Source: VXPQ01 sp965223485
GTDB lineage: Bacteria; Bacteroidota; Rhodothermia; Rhodothermales; VXPQ01
Length of the DNA: 64,000 nt
Direction of reading: 5' to 3'
Assembly (NCBI GenBank): GCA_965223485.1
Contig: OZ244993.1
Coordinates: 930,001 to 994,000, forward strand
In this document: in pieces, positions 53,617 to 61,959 of the stretch
How positions within the stretch are numbered: position 1 is the first letter of the stretch
Layout of the letters: each line of letters opens with the position of its first letter
The notes under the pieces: model-generated
The model's database searches: none
Told to the model about the DNA's origin: nothing
What the model saw: only the letters and a program-made list of their open reading frames with translations
Program-made: the position numbers and the translations under genes

Positions 53617-53949
53617 CTACATCGTTTCGTCGGCGGAGGGGCCGTACATGCCCGGGATCGCAATGTCGCACATGCGCAGGTAGACGCCGAGTTGGGCGCG
53701 CAGCACCTGGTGGTAGTGGTACTGGGAGTGTTCGGCATCGTAGATTGGCACCGCGTCCGTTGGCAGTTCGAGCTGCCGCCGCAAGTACACGATGATCGTA
53801 TCAGGTACCTGGTGCAGACGCGCGACGAACTGGAAGAACTTCAGCAAGACGGCAAAACCTAACCGGTTCGGGTCCTTGCGACCGTTGCCGGCGACGAGGT
53901 CGTGTTCTCCGGGCGTCATCGAAAAATGCGCCGCCAGTTCATCAGCGTA
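53617..53949 (-). pseudogene. Tn3-family transposase N-terminal (DUF4158) fragment
   Basis: WYADELAAHFSMTPGEHDLV, GRKDPNRLGFAVLLKFFQFV, VYLRRQLELPTDAVPIYDAE and YHYHQVLRAQLGVYL fit the N-terminal domain of Tn3-type transposases (R.G..NRLGFA..L...R..G...V...Y...QL). Only about 100 residues remain; the large catalytic part is absent and no terminal repeats were found. Confidence 0.75.
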
Positions 53950-53984
53950 CCACTGTCTTTATCATCGCGAAAGGGTACCTTTTA

Positions 53985-54100
53985 CAGCCACGCTGCATAA
54001 GCCGCTCAAGGATGCGACCAAGGATCAGGCGCGGCATATCTTCACCTCAATGTTGGCGCGCAAACATTGAGGTCCGATCCCTATAAGGGGTATAGCTGGG
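53985..54100. repeat. core copy 9 (beta-core-alpha)
   Basis: The beta arm (53990-54043, GCCACGCTGCATAAGCCGCT) is followed by the perfectly framed ACCTCAATGTTGGCG / CGCAAACATTGAGGT palindrome (54044-54073, one mismatch) and a short alpha arm (CGATCCCTATAAGGGG). Confidence 0.82.
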
Positions 54101-54191
54101 CTTTGTAGAGGGACTGGATTCCAGCTTTCGCCAGGATGGCGGTAGCAAGGCAGATAAAACGCACCGAGGAGGCCACCGCTTGGGTGGGCGA

Positions 54192-54863
54192 TTATCCACC
54201 CTCGGGACGCGGCTCCGGTCTGCTCATCTGCCTGCGGATGCGCGCGTTCCACCAGACGATTAGCGGGGTAATGACGACGGTGGGCAGAATCCACGCCAGC
54301 CAGGTCGGGTTGGTGTCTACATTTACGACGAACACGGCGGTAACGGTGCTGATGGTTCCGGCGAGCATATTGCTAAGGTGCCGTCTGATGCGCCTACTGC
54401 CAGACGGCCTCTCTCCCTGGGTGAGGCGAAAATGGTATCGGGTGTCAACGAGGCCCAGGGCCAACGCGAGGCCGCCGAATAAGAGCATGGTCACCCATTG
54501 TTCGTCGCCGGCGCCGGCCAGGGCGATTCCGTAGCCCCACATCGCCAGGCCGGTTACCCCCATAATCGCGACGGCAAACCAGTCCACAGGTCGAGGACGC
54601 CCGCGGCGGTTGCGGGCAAAGCGCCAACCGACGAAGACCAGATAGAAGCTGAATACGGCAATGAGCAGCAGGAATACGCTTGAGCCGAGTATCGCCAGCG
54701 ACAACGCGGTAAGAAATATCACTGTCATTGCGCAGGCGTAAACCCTTCCTGCCAGTACGTGATAACGCCTACCTTTCTGCGTGACCAGCGCGACCACTGC
54801 CATGAGCAAGGCGACTGACCCTGCTGTAATGTGTATGACGAGCAATATGTTGGACGGTATCAT
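54192..54863 (-). CDS. DUF2306-like membrane protein
   Basis: ATG at 54863 gives 223 residues. MIPSNILLVIHITAGSVALL, VALVTQKGRRYHVLAGRVYA and CAMTVIFLTALSLAIL show the small HI..G..AL...........HR..G..Y pattern of DUF2306-type membrane proteins. About six to seven helices follow, with a basic cytoplasmic loop (FARNRRGRPRPVDWFAVAIM). Function unknown. It lies downstream of a padR regulator and a broken relative, which suggests regulated expression. Confidence 0.7.
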   Translation of the reverse strand: MIPSNILLVIHITAGSVALLMAVVALVTQKGRRYHVLAGRVYACAMTVIFLTALSLAILGSSVFLLLIAVFSFYLVFVGWRFARNRRGRPRPVDWFAVAIMGVTGLAMWGYGIALAGAGDEQWVTMLLFGGLALALGLVDTRYHFRLTQGERPSGSRRIRRHLSNMLAGTISTVTAVFVVNVDTNPTWLAWILPTVVITPLIVWWNARIRRQMSRPEPRPEGG

Positions 54864-54870
54864 ATGGACA

Positions 54871-55014
54871 CTACCAATGAGGTGAGAAGGATGCCAATCG
54901 GAGCTCGAATGTCGCCACCCCGGGTAGCCAAGGAGACCGCGCCCGGAACGGCGCGAGGCCGACAAACCCGGTGGCGATGTGCGGCCAGATGATCACGTCG
55001 AGCAGCGGGGTCAT
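54871..55014 (-). pseudogene. truncated DUF2306-like gene, N-terminal remnant
   Basis: ATG at 55014 overlaps the padR stop (ATGA), the normal arrangement for a PadR-controlled gene. The product opens MTPLLDVIIWPHIATGFVGL, the expected start of a DUF2306 protein, but becomes unrelated after ~20 residues and stops at 54871. Translational coupling to padR suggests it was once the main target gene. Confidence 0.5.
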
Positions 55015-55652
55015 GATGTGCCGTCCTTCCCGGGTGCGGGTGCGTCTGGATGATCGGGCCGAGACGCGGGGGAGCCCGGTTCGTCGTCGTGTGGGCCGCC
55101 CGCGAGTCGCCGGTCGATCACCGCGATCGTTTCGTCGCACCAAGCCACCTTCGATCCGACGGAATGGATGCCCATGCGGAGCGCCGCGAAGCGATGGAAG
55201 CCGGCGTCGCTGTAGCACTCCGGCGCGTGGCCGGCGGTGTCGGTCACCTCGCGTTCAATCTCCTGCAGGTGGGTGAGCCAGCGGGCAAGATAGTCCCGGA
55301 GACTGATCATGAACGCCCGCGTCTCCCCGATGTCGCCAATGGCATCCATGAAGTAGAGCTGCGCGAGATAGGCGAACCGTTCCGTGCCGACCACCGGACC
55401 ACCGTGAAGCCAGTCCAGCAGCTCCTCCCGGCCGGCCGCCGTCAGCGTGTAGACCTTCCGGTTCGGTCCCTTCGGGGACGGCTCCACTCGGCTCTGGAGC
55501 AAACGGCGCTGCTCGAGACGCTTCAAGGCGGGGTATATCTGACCGAACTCGGCGGACCAGAAATGCCGTATCCGATCAGCGAACGCCGCCTTGAGGTCGT
55601 AGCCAGCCGACGGTTCGCGGAGCAGGCCGAGCAGAATGTGGTCGAGGCTCAT
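55011..55652 (-). CDS. PadR-family transcriptional regulator
   Basis: The product has 213 residues. The winged helix is MSLDHILLGLLREPSAGYDL, FWSAEFGQIYPALKRLEQRR, VEPSPKGPNRKVYTLTAAGR, EELLDWL. The C-terminal dimerisation helices (about 100-175) are of the VirR/PadR-s2 type (YLARWLTHLQEIEREVTDTA). A hydrophilic tail (RPDHPDAPAPGKDGTS) ends it. PadR repressors sense small hydrophobic or phenolic compounds and usually control an adjacent membrane protein. A perfect inverted repeat overlaps the start region (55654-55677), strongly suggesting autoregulation. Confidence 0.93.
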   Translation of the reverse strand: MSLDHILLGLLREPSAGYDLKAAFADRIRHFWSAEFGQIYPALKRLEQRRLLQSRVEPSPKGPNRKVYTLTAAGREELLDWLHGGPVVGTERFAYLAQLYFMDAIGDIGETRAFMISLRDYLARWLTHLQEIEREVTDTAGHAPECYSDAGFHRFAALRMGIHSVGSKVAWCDETIAVIDRRLAGGPHDDEPGSPASRPDHPDAPAPGKDGTS

Positions 55653-55653
55653 A

Positions 55654-55677
55654 TGCTATATCACCATTGATATAGCA
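55654..55677 (-). promoter_or_regulatory. PadR operator candidate
   Basis: TGCTATATCA, 4-nt spacer, TGATATAGCA: a perfect 10-bp inverted repeat starting 1 bp upstream of the padR ATG. Confidence 0.8.
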
Positions 55678-55689
55678 GTATACAAATGC

Positions 55690-55840
55690 GGATATAGGAT
55701 GTCAAGGCGAACTTGAACGAGCTCAGCACCCCGGTTGCGAGAAAGGAGGCTGCGAGAGCATCCCGAGATCCCCGGTAGCCCATGATCTTGTAGTAGTTCT
55801 TCTCGGCATCCAGGAACGAGGCGGCCGCCCAGCGCAGCAT
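55690..55840 (-). pseudogene. possible transposase C-terminal remnant
   Basis: Read on the minus strand from the core outward: MLRWAAASFLDAEKNYYKIM and GYRGSRDALAASFLATG. A DAEK....I.GYRDL-like ending occurs at the C-terminus of some transposases, but I cannot name the family. The first ~12 bp are the gamma arm. Confidence 0.3.
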
Positions 55841-56114
55841 ATGTTTGCGCGCAAACACAAGGTGCAGATGTGCACGCCAGTCCTGCGGCCGCATCCTTGG
55901 GCGGCTTTTGCAGTGTGACTACGCGCGAGACGCTCCACGCCGAGGTTGATCTCACCGATCCCTACGAGCAATCCGAAGCCGGGCGATTATTATTTTCCGC
56001 ACCGGCGTGACAAAACGGCATAGCCTTGGCGACTTGTAAAGCTAACCGTTTTTCACCTCAGTTATTTAGTGACAAATTCTTGTCGTTTCAGTGCCAATTT
56101 GCTGTCGTTTTACA
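55841..56114. repeat. core copy 10 (gamma-core-beta) joined to a long TIR end
   Basis: The core ATGTTTGCGCGCAAACA (55841-55857) is followed by the beta arm (GTGCAGATGTGCACGCC ... TTTTGCAGTGTGACTACG) and then the ~114-bp end that matches 3550-3663 inverted, finishing with the TIR at 56091-56114. Confidence 0.82.
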
Positions 56115-56178
56115 TTGAAATACCAAACGCCTATCCAATCCCTGAATATCCCACTGAACAACGTGGTGGGTTTACACA
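56115..56178 (+). mobile_element. solo 3' end of the IS481-family element
   Basis: TTGAAATACCAAACGCCTAT ... GTGGTGGGTTTACACA matches the last 64 bp of the complete IS (6721-6784) with a few differences. It is again followed by GCTAG (56179-56183). The rest of the IS is missing; the left side is cut by a TIR. Confidence 0.85.
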
Positions 56179-56278
56179 GCTAGGCCGCGCTCCTGTTATG
56201 CCCGCAGAAGCGCCCGGCGATTGGCCCCAAGGCCGCCGATATCGATGGCGCGAGGTTTCACGGTTCGGTACTACTTTC

Positions 56279-57058
56279 TTACGGAGCCCGTTTGCGGGTC
56301 CGCCTGGACTCGCCCAGAATCCACTGGGGTTTCAGATCGAGGTGAAATCGCGTGTTGGCCGCTTTGACGATGGTGGAGACGGCTTCCTCGGGGGAGTCGG
56401 TAATCACCCACCGAGCGGTGTCCTCCGGACTGATCGTTCCCTCGCGAACCATGGTGTGGGAGACGAAGTCGATCATCTCCGCCCAGTACTCGGCGCCCAT
56501 CACGACGACCGGCAAATCCAATATCTTCCCGGTCTGCACCAGTGTAAGTGTTTCAAATATCTCGTCCAGGGTGCCAAAACCACCCGGCAGCACCACAAAT
56601 GCATAGGAGTATTTGACCAGCATCACCTTGCGAACAAAAAAGTGGTTGAACTCCACCCACTGGTCCAGATACCGGTTGTATTCCTGCTCCTCGGGAAGCT
56701 CAATGTTGCAGCCGATACTGAACCCGCCCGCCTCCTGGGCTCCGCGGTTGGCGGCCTCCATAATGCCGGGCCCTCCTCCGGTCATCACAGTGAACCCTGC
56801 GTCGGCCAGTTCGCTACCCACCTGTCGGGCCAACTGGTAGTAGACGTGATCTTCGGGGAAGCGGGCCGATCCGAAAACCGTCACGCAAGGCCCGACAAAA
56901 TGCAGCTTGCGAAAACCCCGGAGGAACTCGACGAAGATGCGCCCGGCTCGGATCAGTTCGGCCAGCCGCCTGCCCGGTCCACTCAGGAAAAAGCGTTCCT
57001 CCAGCGTGCTTTTTTCAGAACGTGCCGATCCTGGAGGTATCTTCTTCGATGTCTTCAC
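56279..57058 (-). CDS. LOG-family (TIGR00730) Rossmann-fold protein
   Basis: The product has 259 residues. VTVFGSARFPEDHVYYQLAR, VMTGGGPGIMEAANRGAQEA, SIGCNIELPEEQEYNRYLDQ and VVLPGGFGTLDEIFETLTLV contain the GGGxGxMEAA.RGA and PGGxGTxxE motifs of the LOG family. Characterised members are cytokinin riboside 5'-monophosphate phosphoribohydrolases or nucleotide 5'-monophosphate nucleosidases. An N-terminal extension (about 50 residues) with ERFFLSGPGRRLAELIRAGR is common in bacterial homologues. The gene looks complete and stands alone. Confidence 0.92.
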   Translation of the reverse strand: MKTSKKIPPGSARSEKSTLEERFFLSGPGRRLAELIRAGRIFVEFLRGFRKLHFVGPCVTVFGSARFPEDHVYYQLARQVGSELADAGFTVMTGGGPGIMEAANRGAQEAGGFSIGCNIELPEEQEYNRYLDQWVEFNHFFVRKVMLVKYSYAFVVLPGGFGTLDEIFETLTLVQTGKILDLPVVVMGAEYWAEMIDFVSHTMVREGTISPEDTARWVITDSPEEAVSTIVKAANTRFHLDLKPQWILGESRRTRKRAP

Positions 57059-57128
57059 TTGCCGGGGTTGATGTTATGAGCACGGCATGACAATCCCCTC
57101 TGGCGCTACCATGCACGAATTCCCATCC

Positions 57129-57701
57129 CTACCGTATAGCTACCTTTGCGCATAACTCCGACCGGTGTGGGTTCCGGTCCACCCCAGGCGGACTCGCAAG
57201 GGGACACAAGCGCAGCACTCCGTGAACCATGACGCCGCCCTCTGCAGCGTGATCCCATACCTTCGCCTCCTGTTTCCATAGCGCTGCTTCCTGCGCCCAC
57301 ATTTCCGCTGCGCGTTCCTGTGCTTCCACGATCTCCCACCACCTCTCCGGAGTTTCAATCCGCGCCATATAGGACGCCTCCACCGCCAATCTCCGCGCCT
57401 TTTCCGCGTGTTGCCACGCCTCTGCCGCCGCAGCCCGCGCCTGCACCGCCAATGCGTCATATTCTGCCGCATTCCGGGAATCGTTACGGACCGCCCGCGC
57501 CAGGGTGGTGTATGTCCCCGGACGAGTCGCTCTTACCTTTTTCCGCTGGGCCTCTTCGCGTTGATCATGATCATTTATTACACCGCCTGTCGTCCCTTCC
57601 CATGTTTGCCCTTGCGCTGCGCAGGGCAACATGGCGAGCATAATCCCCAGGGTCATAATTTTTGCGCCCTGCATGACGCTTGCGGATACGAATCGCTTCA
57701 T
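57129..57701 (-). CDS. secreted alanine-rich helical protein, unknown
   Basis: ATG at 57701 gives 190 residues with a signal peptide (KIMTLGIMLAMLPCAAQGQ). ATGs at 57731 and 57740 are also in frame. The mature part is rich in Ala, Glu and Trp (ARAAAAEAWQHAEKARRLAV, EAQERAAEMWAQEAALWKQE), giving a long amphipathic helix or coiled coil. The last ~30 residues lose that pattern. No family recognised. The helix-forming repeat supports a real gene despite the weak start. Confidence 0.5.
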   Translation of the reverse strand: MKRFVSASVMQGAKIMTLGIMLAMLPCAAQGQTWEGTTGGVINDHDQREEAQRKKVRATRPGTYTTLARAVRNDSRNAAEYDALAVQARAAAAEAWQHAEKARRLAVEASYMARIETPERWWEIVEAQERAAEMWAQEAALWKQEAKVWDHAAEGGVMVHGVLRLCPLASPPGVDRNPHRSELCAKVAIR

Positions 57702-57912
57702 TGCTTTGCACCTTGTTGTAGAGTCCTGCATCTGGTTCATGCCTCCTGGATTCGTCTCAAGTATGTGACATGGTACGACACGGGAATGCGATGTTCCATC
57801 CCCGCCTTGCGAACCTCTCGACCCGTTTCGTCGTTTTTCGACGCGCCCGGTACGCGGACGCTCGCCACACCGCAGCGGCCCGCGTCTTTTTCCACAAAAC
57901 CCGTTCGACCTC

Positions 57913-60900
57913 GTGGCTCTTGTTTCGATCCGCAGGCAACTGGCCTCCACGGATACCTTCCTCGAGGCGTCCGCATGGTGCGAGCAGATGGACCCCGGAG
58001 CGCCTTCCACGCTTCAGGTGAAAGGGCTGGCCGGATCCGTCTCGTCTTTTCTGCTTGGACAGCTCCACGAAACCGCAAGGGCGTCGAAGACCCTCTGCGT
58101 CTACATAGCGCCGGATGAAGAAATGGCGGCCTGGGCCTTCGGGGACATTGCCCAGCTTGTCGAGGAAGACCAGGGCGCCGTGCGGCTGCCGGCCACGGGA
58201 CACAAACCCTACGACGCCGAACAACTGGACGATCCGGCCCCGCTCATTGCCCGGGGCGATGTGCTCCAGCAGATAACCGAAGGATTCCGCGGCCTCGTCG
58301 TAACCAGTGTCGAGGCGCTCGTGGAAATGGCCCCGGCGACGGAAACGATCCGAAACCGGACGATTTCCATCGCTTCGGGAGCAGTATTCCCACCCGAGGA
58401 CCTTGCAAACCGTCTTGTGGAACTGGGCTTCGAGCATGCCGAGTTCGTGGAACGGCCCGGGGAAATAGCGCTCCGGGGCGGCATACTCGACATCTATCCG
58501 TTTACCGGCTCGTGGCCGGTCCGGGCGGAATTCTTCGGCGACGAGATAGAATCCCTGCGCGAATTCGACCCCGCCTCGCAACGATCCATCAGCCGCCTGA
58601 CCGTTGCCCGCCTCGTTCCGAATATGGGAAGCGACCTGTCCGGCAAAAGTGCGCACGCCCCCATCTTCGAACAATTCCCCGAACGAACCCTGCTCGTCAC
58701 CACGGACGAAGAAGGACTCATAGAAAAAACCGCCGAACTGTTCGATGCCGCTGCAAAAGCCTGGCGCCATACGCTGGAGGAAAACAGCGAGGCGCCCGCC
58801 CCCGCTACGCGGTATCTCTCCGCTGAAACCTTCGAGCAATCACTGCTCCGGTACAATCGGATGCTACTTGGTTCGTTCGCCGGCGCCGGCGAAGACATCC
58901 TCCAATTCGACGCAGCGCCGCAACCGGATTTCAATGGAAATATCGGCCTTCTGCGCACCCGTATTCTGACCAATGCCGAACACGGCGCCAGTACGTTTAT
59001 CCTCTGCGATAGCCGGGGACAGGAGGTCCGCCTCTCCGAACTGCTCGACGACGAGGCAGCGCAACAAAGCGTCCGGCTCTCCATCGAATCGCTGCACGAA
59101 GGGTTCGGAATCCCCTCGCTCGGCCTCGCCGTCTACACGGATCACCAGATATTCAACCGGTACCACCGGCCCTCCGTACGCGGGCAAAAGAAACGCTACG
59201 GCGGCCTTAGCCTGCAGGCGCTCAAGAATCTCTCGCCCGGCGATTTCGTGGTCCATGTGGATTACGGCGTCGGGCGGTTCGCCGGACTCCATCGCATCAC
59301 CGTGCGCGAAAAACAACAGGAATCCGTCAAAGTGCTTTTTCGGGACGAAGATGTCCTGTATGTCAATGTCAACGCGCTCCATAAACTCCACAAATACTCG
59401 GGCAAGGATGGTCGTCCGCCCACGCTCACCAAACTCGGTTCCGGGCAATGGGAACGCACGAAATCCCGCACCAGGAGCAAGGTCAAGGACATTGCGCGTG
59501 ACCTGATCGCGCTCTATGCAAAGCGGAAGCAATCCACCGGTGTCGCCTTTTCTCCGGACACGGTCTGGCAACGGGAAATGGAAGCCTCGTTCCGCTACGA
59601 AGACACGCCGGATCAGACCACCGCAACGGATTCCGTCAAAAGCGACATGGAAGCTCCGGTGCCTATGGACCGGCTCATCTGCGGAGACGTCGGGTTCGGC
59701 AAAACGGAAGTTGCTGTCCGGGCAGCGTTCAAGGCCGTGCAGGACGGCAAACAGGTGGCGGTGCTGGTACCCACGACCATCCTTGCCGCACAACACCTTG
59801 AAACCTTCTCGAAAAGGCTGGACAAGTACCCGGTAAACGTGGAAATGATGTCGCGTTTCCGTTCCGGCGCCGTGCAAAAGCAGATCGTCAAGAAGATCGC
59901 GGAAGGAGCAGTCGACATCGTGGTGGGCACGCATCGCCTGACATCGCAGGATATCCGGTTCAAGGACCTGGGGCTGCTCATTATCGACGAGGAGCAGCGC
60001 TTCGGGGTAGCCGTCAAGGAGCGCCTGCGAAAATTGCGCGCCGAAGTGGACACGCTGACCCTTACGGCGACGCCCATTCCCCGAACGCTCCGGTTCTCGC
60101 TGCTGGGCGCCCGCGATTTGTCGCTCGTCACGACGCCGCCACCGAACCGGCAACCCGTCAACACCGAGATTCACACCTTTGACAGGAACCTGATCCGGGA
60201 CGCGATCCTGTACGAAATCAGCCGGGGCGGACAGGTGTTCTTCCTGCACAACAACATCTGTAATATCGACGAAATGGCCGACAGCCTGCGCCTCATCGCG
60301 CCGGATGTGCGCATGCGGACGGCCCACGGGCAAATGAAATCGAGCGAGCTGGAGCGGGTCATGGCAGACTTTGTTGCAGGGCGTTTCGACGTACTCGTCA
60401 GCACCAGTATCATCGAGAACGGTCTCGACATACCCAACGCCAATACGATCGTCATCAATCGGGCCGACCGGTTCGGACTCGCTGAACTGCACCAGTTACG
60501 CGGGCGAGTCGGCCGCTCGGATCGGAAGGCCTTCTGCTACCTGTTTGTTTCGTCCATCCACGGGCTTACGCGGGAGGCGCGGCGAAGGCTGCAAGCCGTC
60601 GAAGAGTTTTCGGAGCTCGGTAGCGGTTTCAATCTGGCCATGCGCGACATGGACATTCGAGGAGCCGGGAATCTCCTCGGAGGCGAGCAAAGCGGCTTTA
60701 TCGAGGACGTAGGCTTCGAAACCTACCACAAGATTCTCGAAGAGGCCGTGCTGGAACTCCGGGAAGAAGAATTCTCGGACGTGCTGGACAACGAAAAGGC
60801 TCCGGCCGTACCCGAAACCACGGTGGATATCGAGGAAGACGCCTTCATCCCGGAGCGCTACGTATCGAACAACGTAGAGCGCCTGAATATCTACCGCCGC

Positions 60901-61284
60901 ATCAGCGAAGCTGCAGACGCTCCGGCGCTGGCGGTTATCCGCGACGAGATGCAAGATCGTTTCGGCGCCCTCCCCGCCGAAGTGGATCACCTGTTTGCCG
61001 CTGCCGAAATGAAATTCCTCGGCCAGATGCTGCGCCTGTCCAGGGTGCTTTTCAAAAACGAGCGGCTTTTTCTATACATGCCGTCCCAGGAAAGCGATCC
61101 GTATTTCCACGAGCAGCTCTTCTACGATTTTCTCGAGCGGCTGAGCGGGCTGGACCGGAGGTATGTATTGAAAGAAACGAAAAGCCAGACGCTGCGGGCG
61201 ATTGTACAGGAGGTACCGAGGCTTTCCGACGCCCAAAAGATTCTGCGCCGCCTGCAACCCGAACCGGCGAAAACGGCGGCATAA
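57913..61284 (+). CDS. mfd: transcription-repair coupling factor
   Basis: GTG at 57913 gives 1,123 residues, near the usual ~1,150. Domains in order: UvrB-homology modules (GDVLQQITEGFRGLVVTSVE; RGGILDIYPFTGSWPVRAEF), the RNA-polymerase-interacting CarD-like domain (PGDFVVHVDYGVGRFAGLHR), RecG-like translocase (Walker A GDVGFGKTEVA at about 592; DEEQRFGV at about 690; TATPIPRTL; IIENGLDIPNANT; QLRGRVGR) and the C-terminal UvrA-masking domain. Mfd removes stalled RNA polymerase and recruits UvrA, whose gene is also in this window. Confidence 0.97.
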   Translation: MALVSIRRQLASTDTFLEASAWCEQMDPGAPSTLQVKGLAGSVSSFLLGQLHETARASKTLCVYIAPDEEMAAWAFGDIAQLVEEDQGAVRLPATGHKPYDAEQLDDPAPLIARGDVLQQITEGFRGLVVTSVEALVEMAPATETIRNRTISIASGAVFPPEDLANRLVELGFEHAEFVERPGEIALRGGILDIYPFTGSWPVRAEFFGDEIESLREFDPASQRSISRLTVARLVPNMGSDLSGKSAHAPIFEQFPERTLLVTTDEEGLIEKTAELFDAAAKAWRHTLEENSEAPAPATRYLSAETFEQSLLRYNRMLLGSFAGAGEDILQFDAAPQPDFNGNIGLLRTRILTNAEHGASTFILCDSRGQEVRLSELLDDEAAQQSVRLSIESLHEGFGIPSLGLAVYTDHQIFNRYHRPSVRGQKKRYGGLSLQALKNLSPGDFVVHVDYGVGRFAGLHRITVREKQQESVKVLFRDEDVLYVNVNALHKLHKYSGKDGRPPTLTKLGSGQWERTKSRTRSKVKDIARDLIALYAKRKQSTGVAFSPDTVWQREMEASFRYEDTPDQTTATDSVKSDMEAPVPMDRLICGDVGFGKTEVAVRAAFKAVQDGKQVAVLVPTTILAAQHLETFSKRLDKYPVNVEMMSRFRSGAVQKQIVKKIAEGAVDIVVGTHRLTSQDIRFKDLGLLIIDEEQRFGVAVKERLRKLRAEVDTLTLTATPIPRTLRFSLLGARDLSLVTTPPPNRQPVNTEIHTFDRNLIRDAILYEISRGGQVFFLHNNICNIDEMADSLRLIAPDVRMRTAHGQMKSSELERVMADFVAGRFDVLVSTSIIENGLDIPNANTIVINRADRFGLAELHQLRGRVGRSDRKAFCYLFVSSIHGLTREARRRLQAVEEFSELGSGFNLAMRDMDIRGAGNLLGGEQSGFIEDVGFETYHKILEEAVLELREEEFSDVLDNEKAPAVPETTVDIEEDAFIPERYVSNNVERLNIYRRISEAADAPALAVIRDEMQDRFGALPAEVDHLFAAAEMKFLGQMLRLSRVLFKNERLFLYMPSQESDPYFHEQLFYDFLERLSGLDRRYVLKETKSQTLRAIVQEVPRLSDAQKILRRLQPEPAKTAA

Positions 61285-61301
61285 GCGCCCGACAGGCCGG
61301 A

Positions 61302-61949
61302 TCAGGCGCGGGGCGCACAGGCCAGGATCGCCTTGTCGCGGAACCAGGGACGCCGGTCCATATTCGCAAGTTCGATCCGCTCGATATCCGCCTCGTCGGA
61401 GAGGGACGCCATTTCATCCGTGAGATCGCCCCCCTTGAGGCAAATCACGCCGGGCCGCCATGTATCCGCATCCATCGGGCGGGCGAAAGGCCGTGCAATC
61501 CGGCAATGCCATCCCCACAAATCCCTGAGCGGCGCCGTGGCGCGCGATACCGAATAGGTGGATTCGGCATGCATGTCCGCATCGAACGTTTCAGCGAGGC
61601 TGCGCCGGGCCACGACGTTCGCCAGCCCGAGGCGCCGGATCATGGCGCGCAGGGCCTGTGCCTTCTTCTCGACCTTGTCCACAGCAATGACCTGAATATC
61701 CGGGCACGCGATCGCAAGGGGGACAGCCGGAAGACCGCCCCCGGTACCCCAATCGACCACAACAGCCCCCGGCGGAAACCGCCGGCAGGTCAGAAACAGG
61801 CAGTGCAGACAATGCATCCGAACCGCTTCCGCATCGGCGTCGCGCGAAATGAGATTGATGCGCCGGTTGAAATCGAGGAGCATCGCCTGATAGGCCTCCA
61901 GGAGACGCCGCTGCTCGTCGATCAGTGGTTGAAAAGGATCCCAGGACAT
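61302..61949 (-). CDS. rsmG: 16S rRNA (guanine-527-N7)-methyltransferase
   Basis: ATG at 61949 gives 215 residues; a TTG at 61970 would add seven residues and overlap the mnmG stop. YQAMLLDFNRRINLISRDAD, VVVDWGTGGGLPAVPLAIAC, VIAVDKVEKKAQALRAMIRR and STYSVSRATAPL fit RsmG (D.GTGAG.PG.-type AdoMet site, here DWGTGGGLPAV; SRA motif). It follows mnmG by 10 bp on the same strand, the classic gidA-gidB pair found near many replication origins. Confidence 0.94.
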   Translation of the reverse strand: MSWDPFQPLIDEQRRLLEAYQAMLLDFNRRINLISRDADAEAVRMHCLHCLFLTCRRFPPGAVVVDWGTGGGLPAVPLAIACPDIQVIAVDKVEKKAQALRAMIRRLGLANVVARRSLAETFDADMHAESTYSVSRATAPLRDLWGWHCRIARPFARPMDADTWRPGVICLKGGDLTDEMASLSDEADIERIELANMDRRPWFRDKAILACAPRA

Positions 61950-61959
61950 GCCAGGACCC

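Noticed and set aside
3781..55857. The palindromic core as a LacI/PurR-type operator
   Set aside because: The half-sites are in the opposite order to PurR operators, and copies sit among repeat arms rather than in front of intact genes.
41806..56114. A 14.3-kb composite transposon between the TIRs at 41806 and 56114
   Set aside because: The flanking bases do not match (CCCGT against TTGAA), and several internal breakpoints argue for separate insertions.
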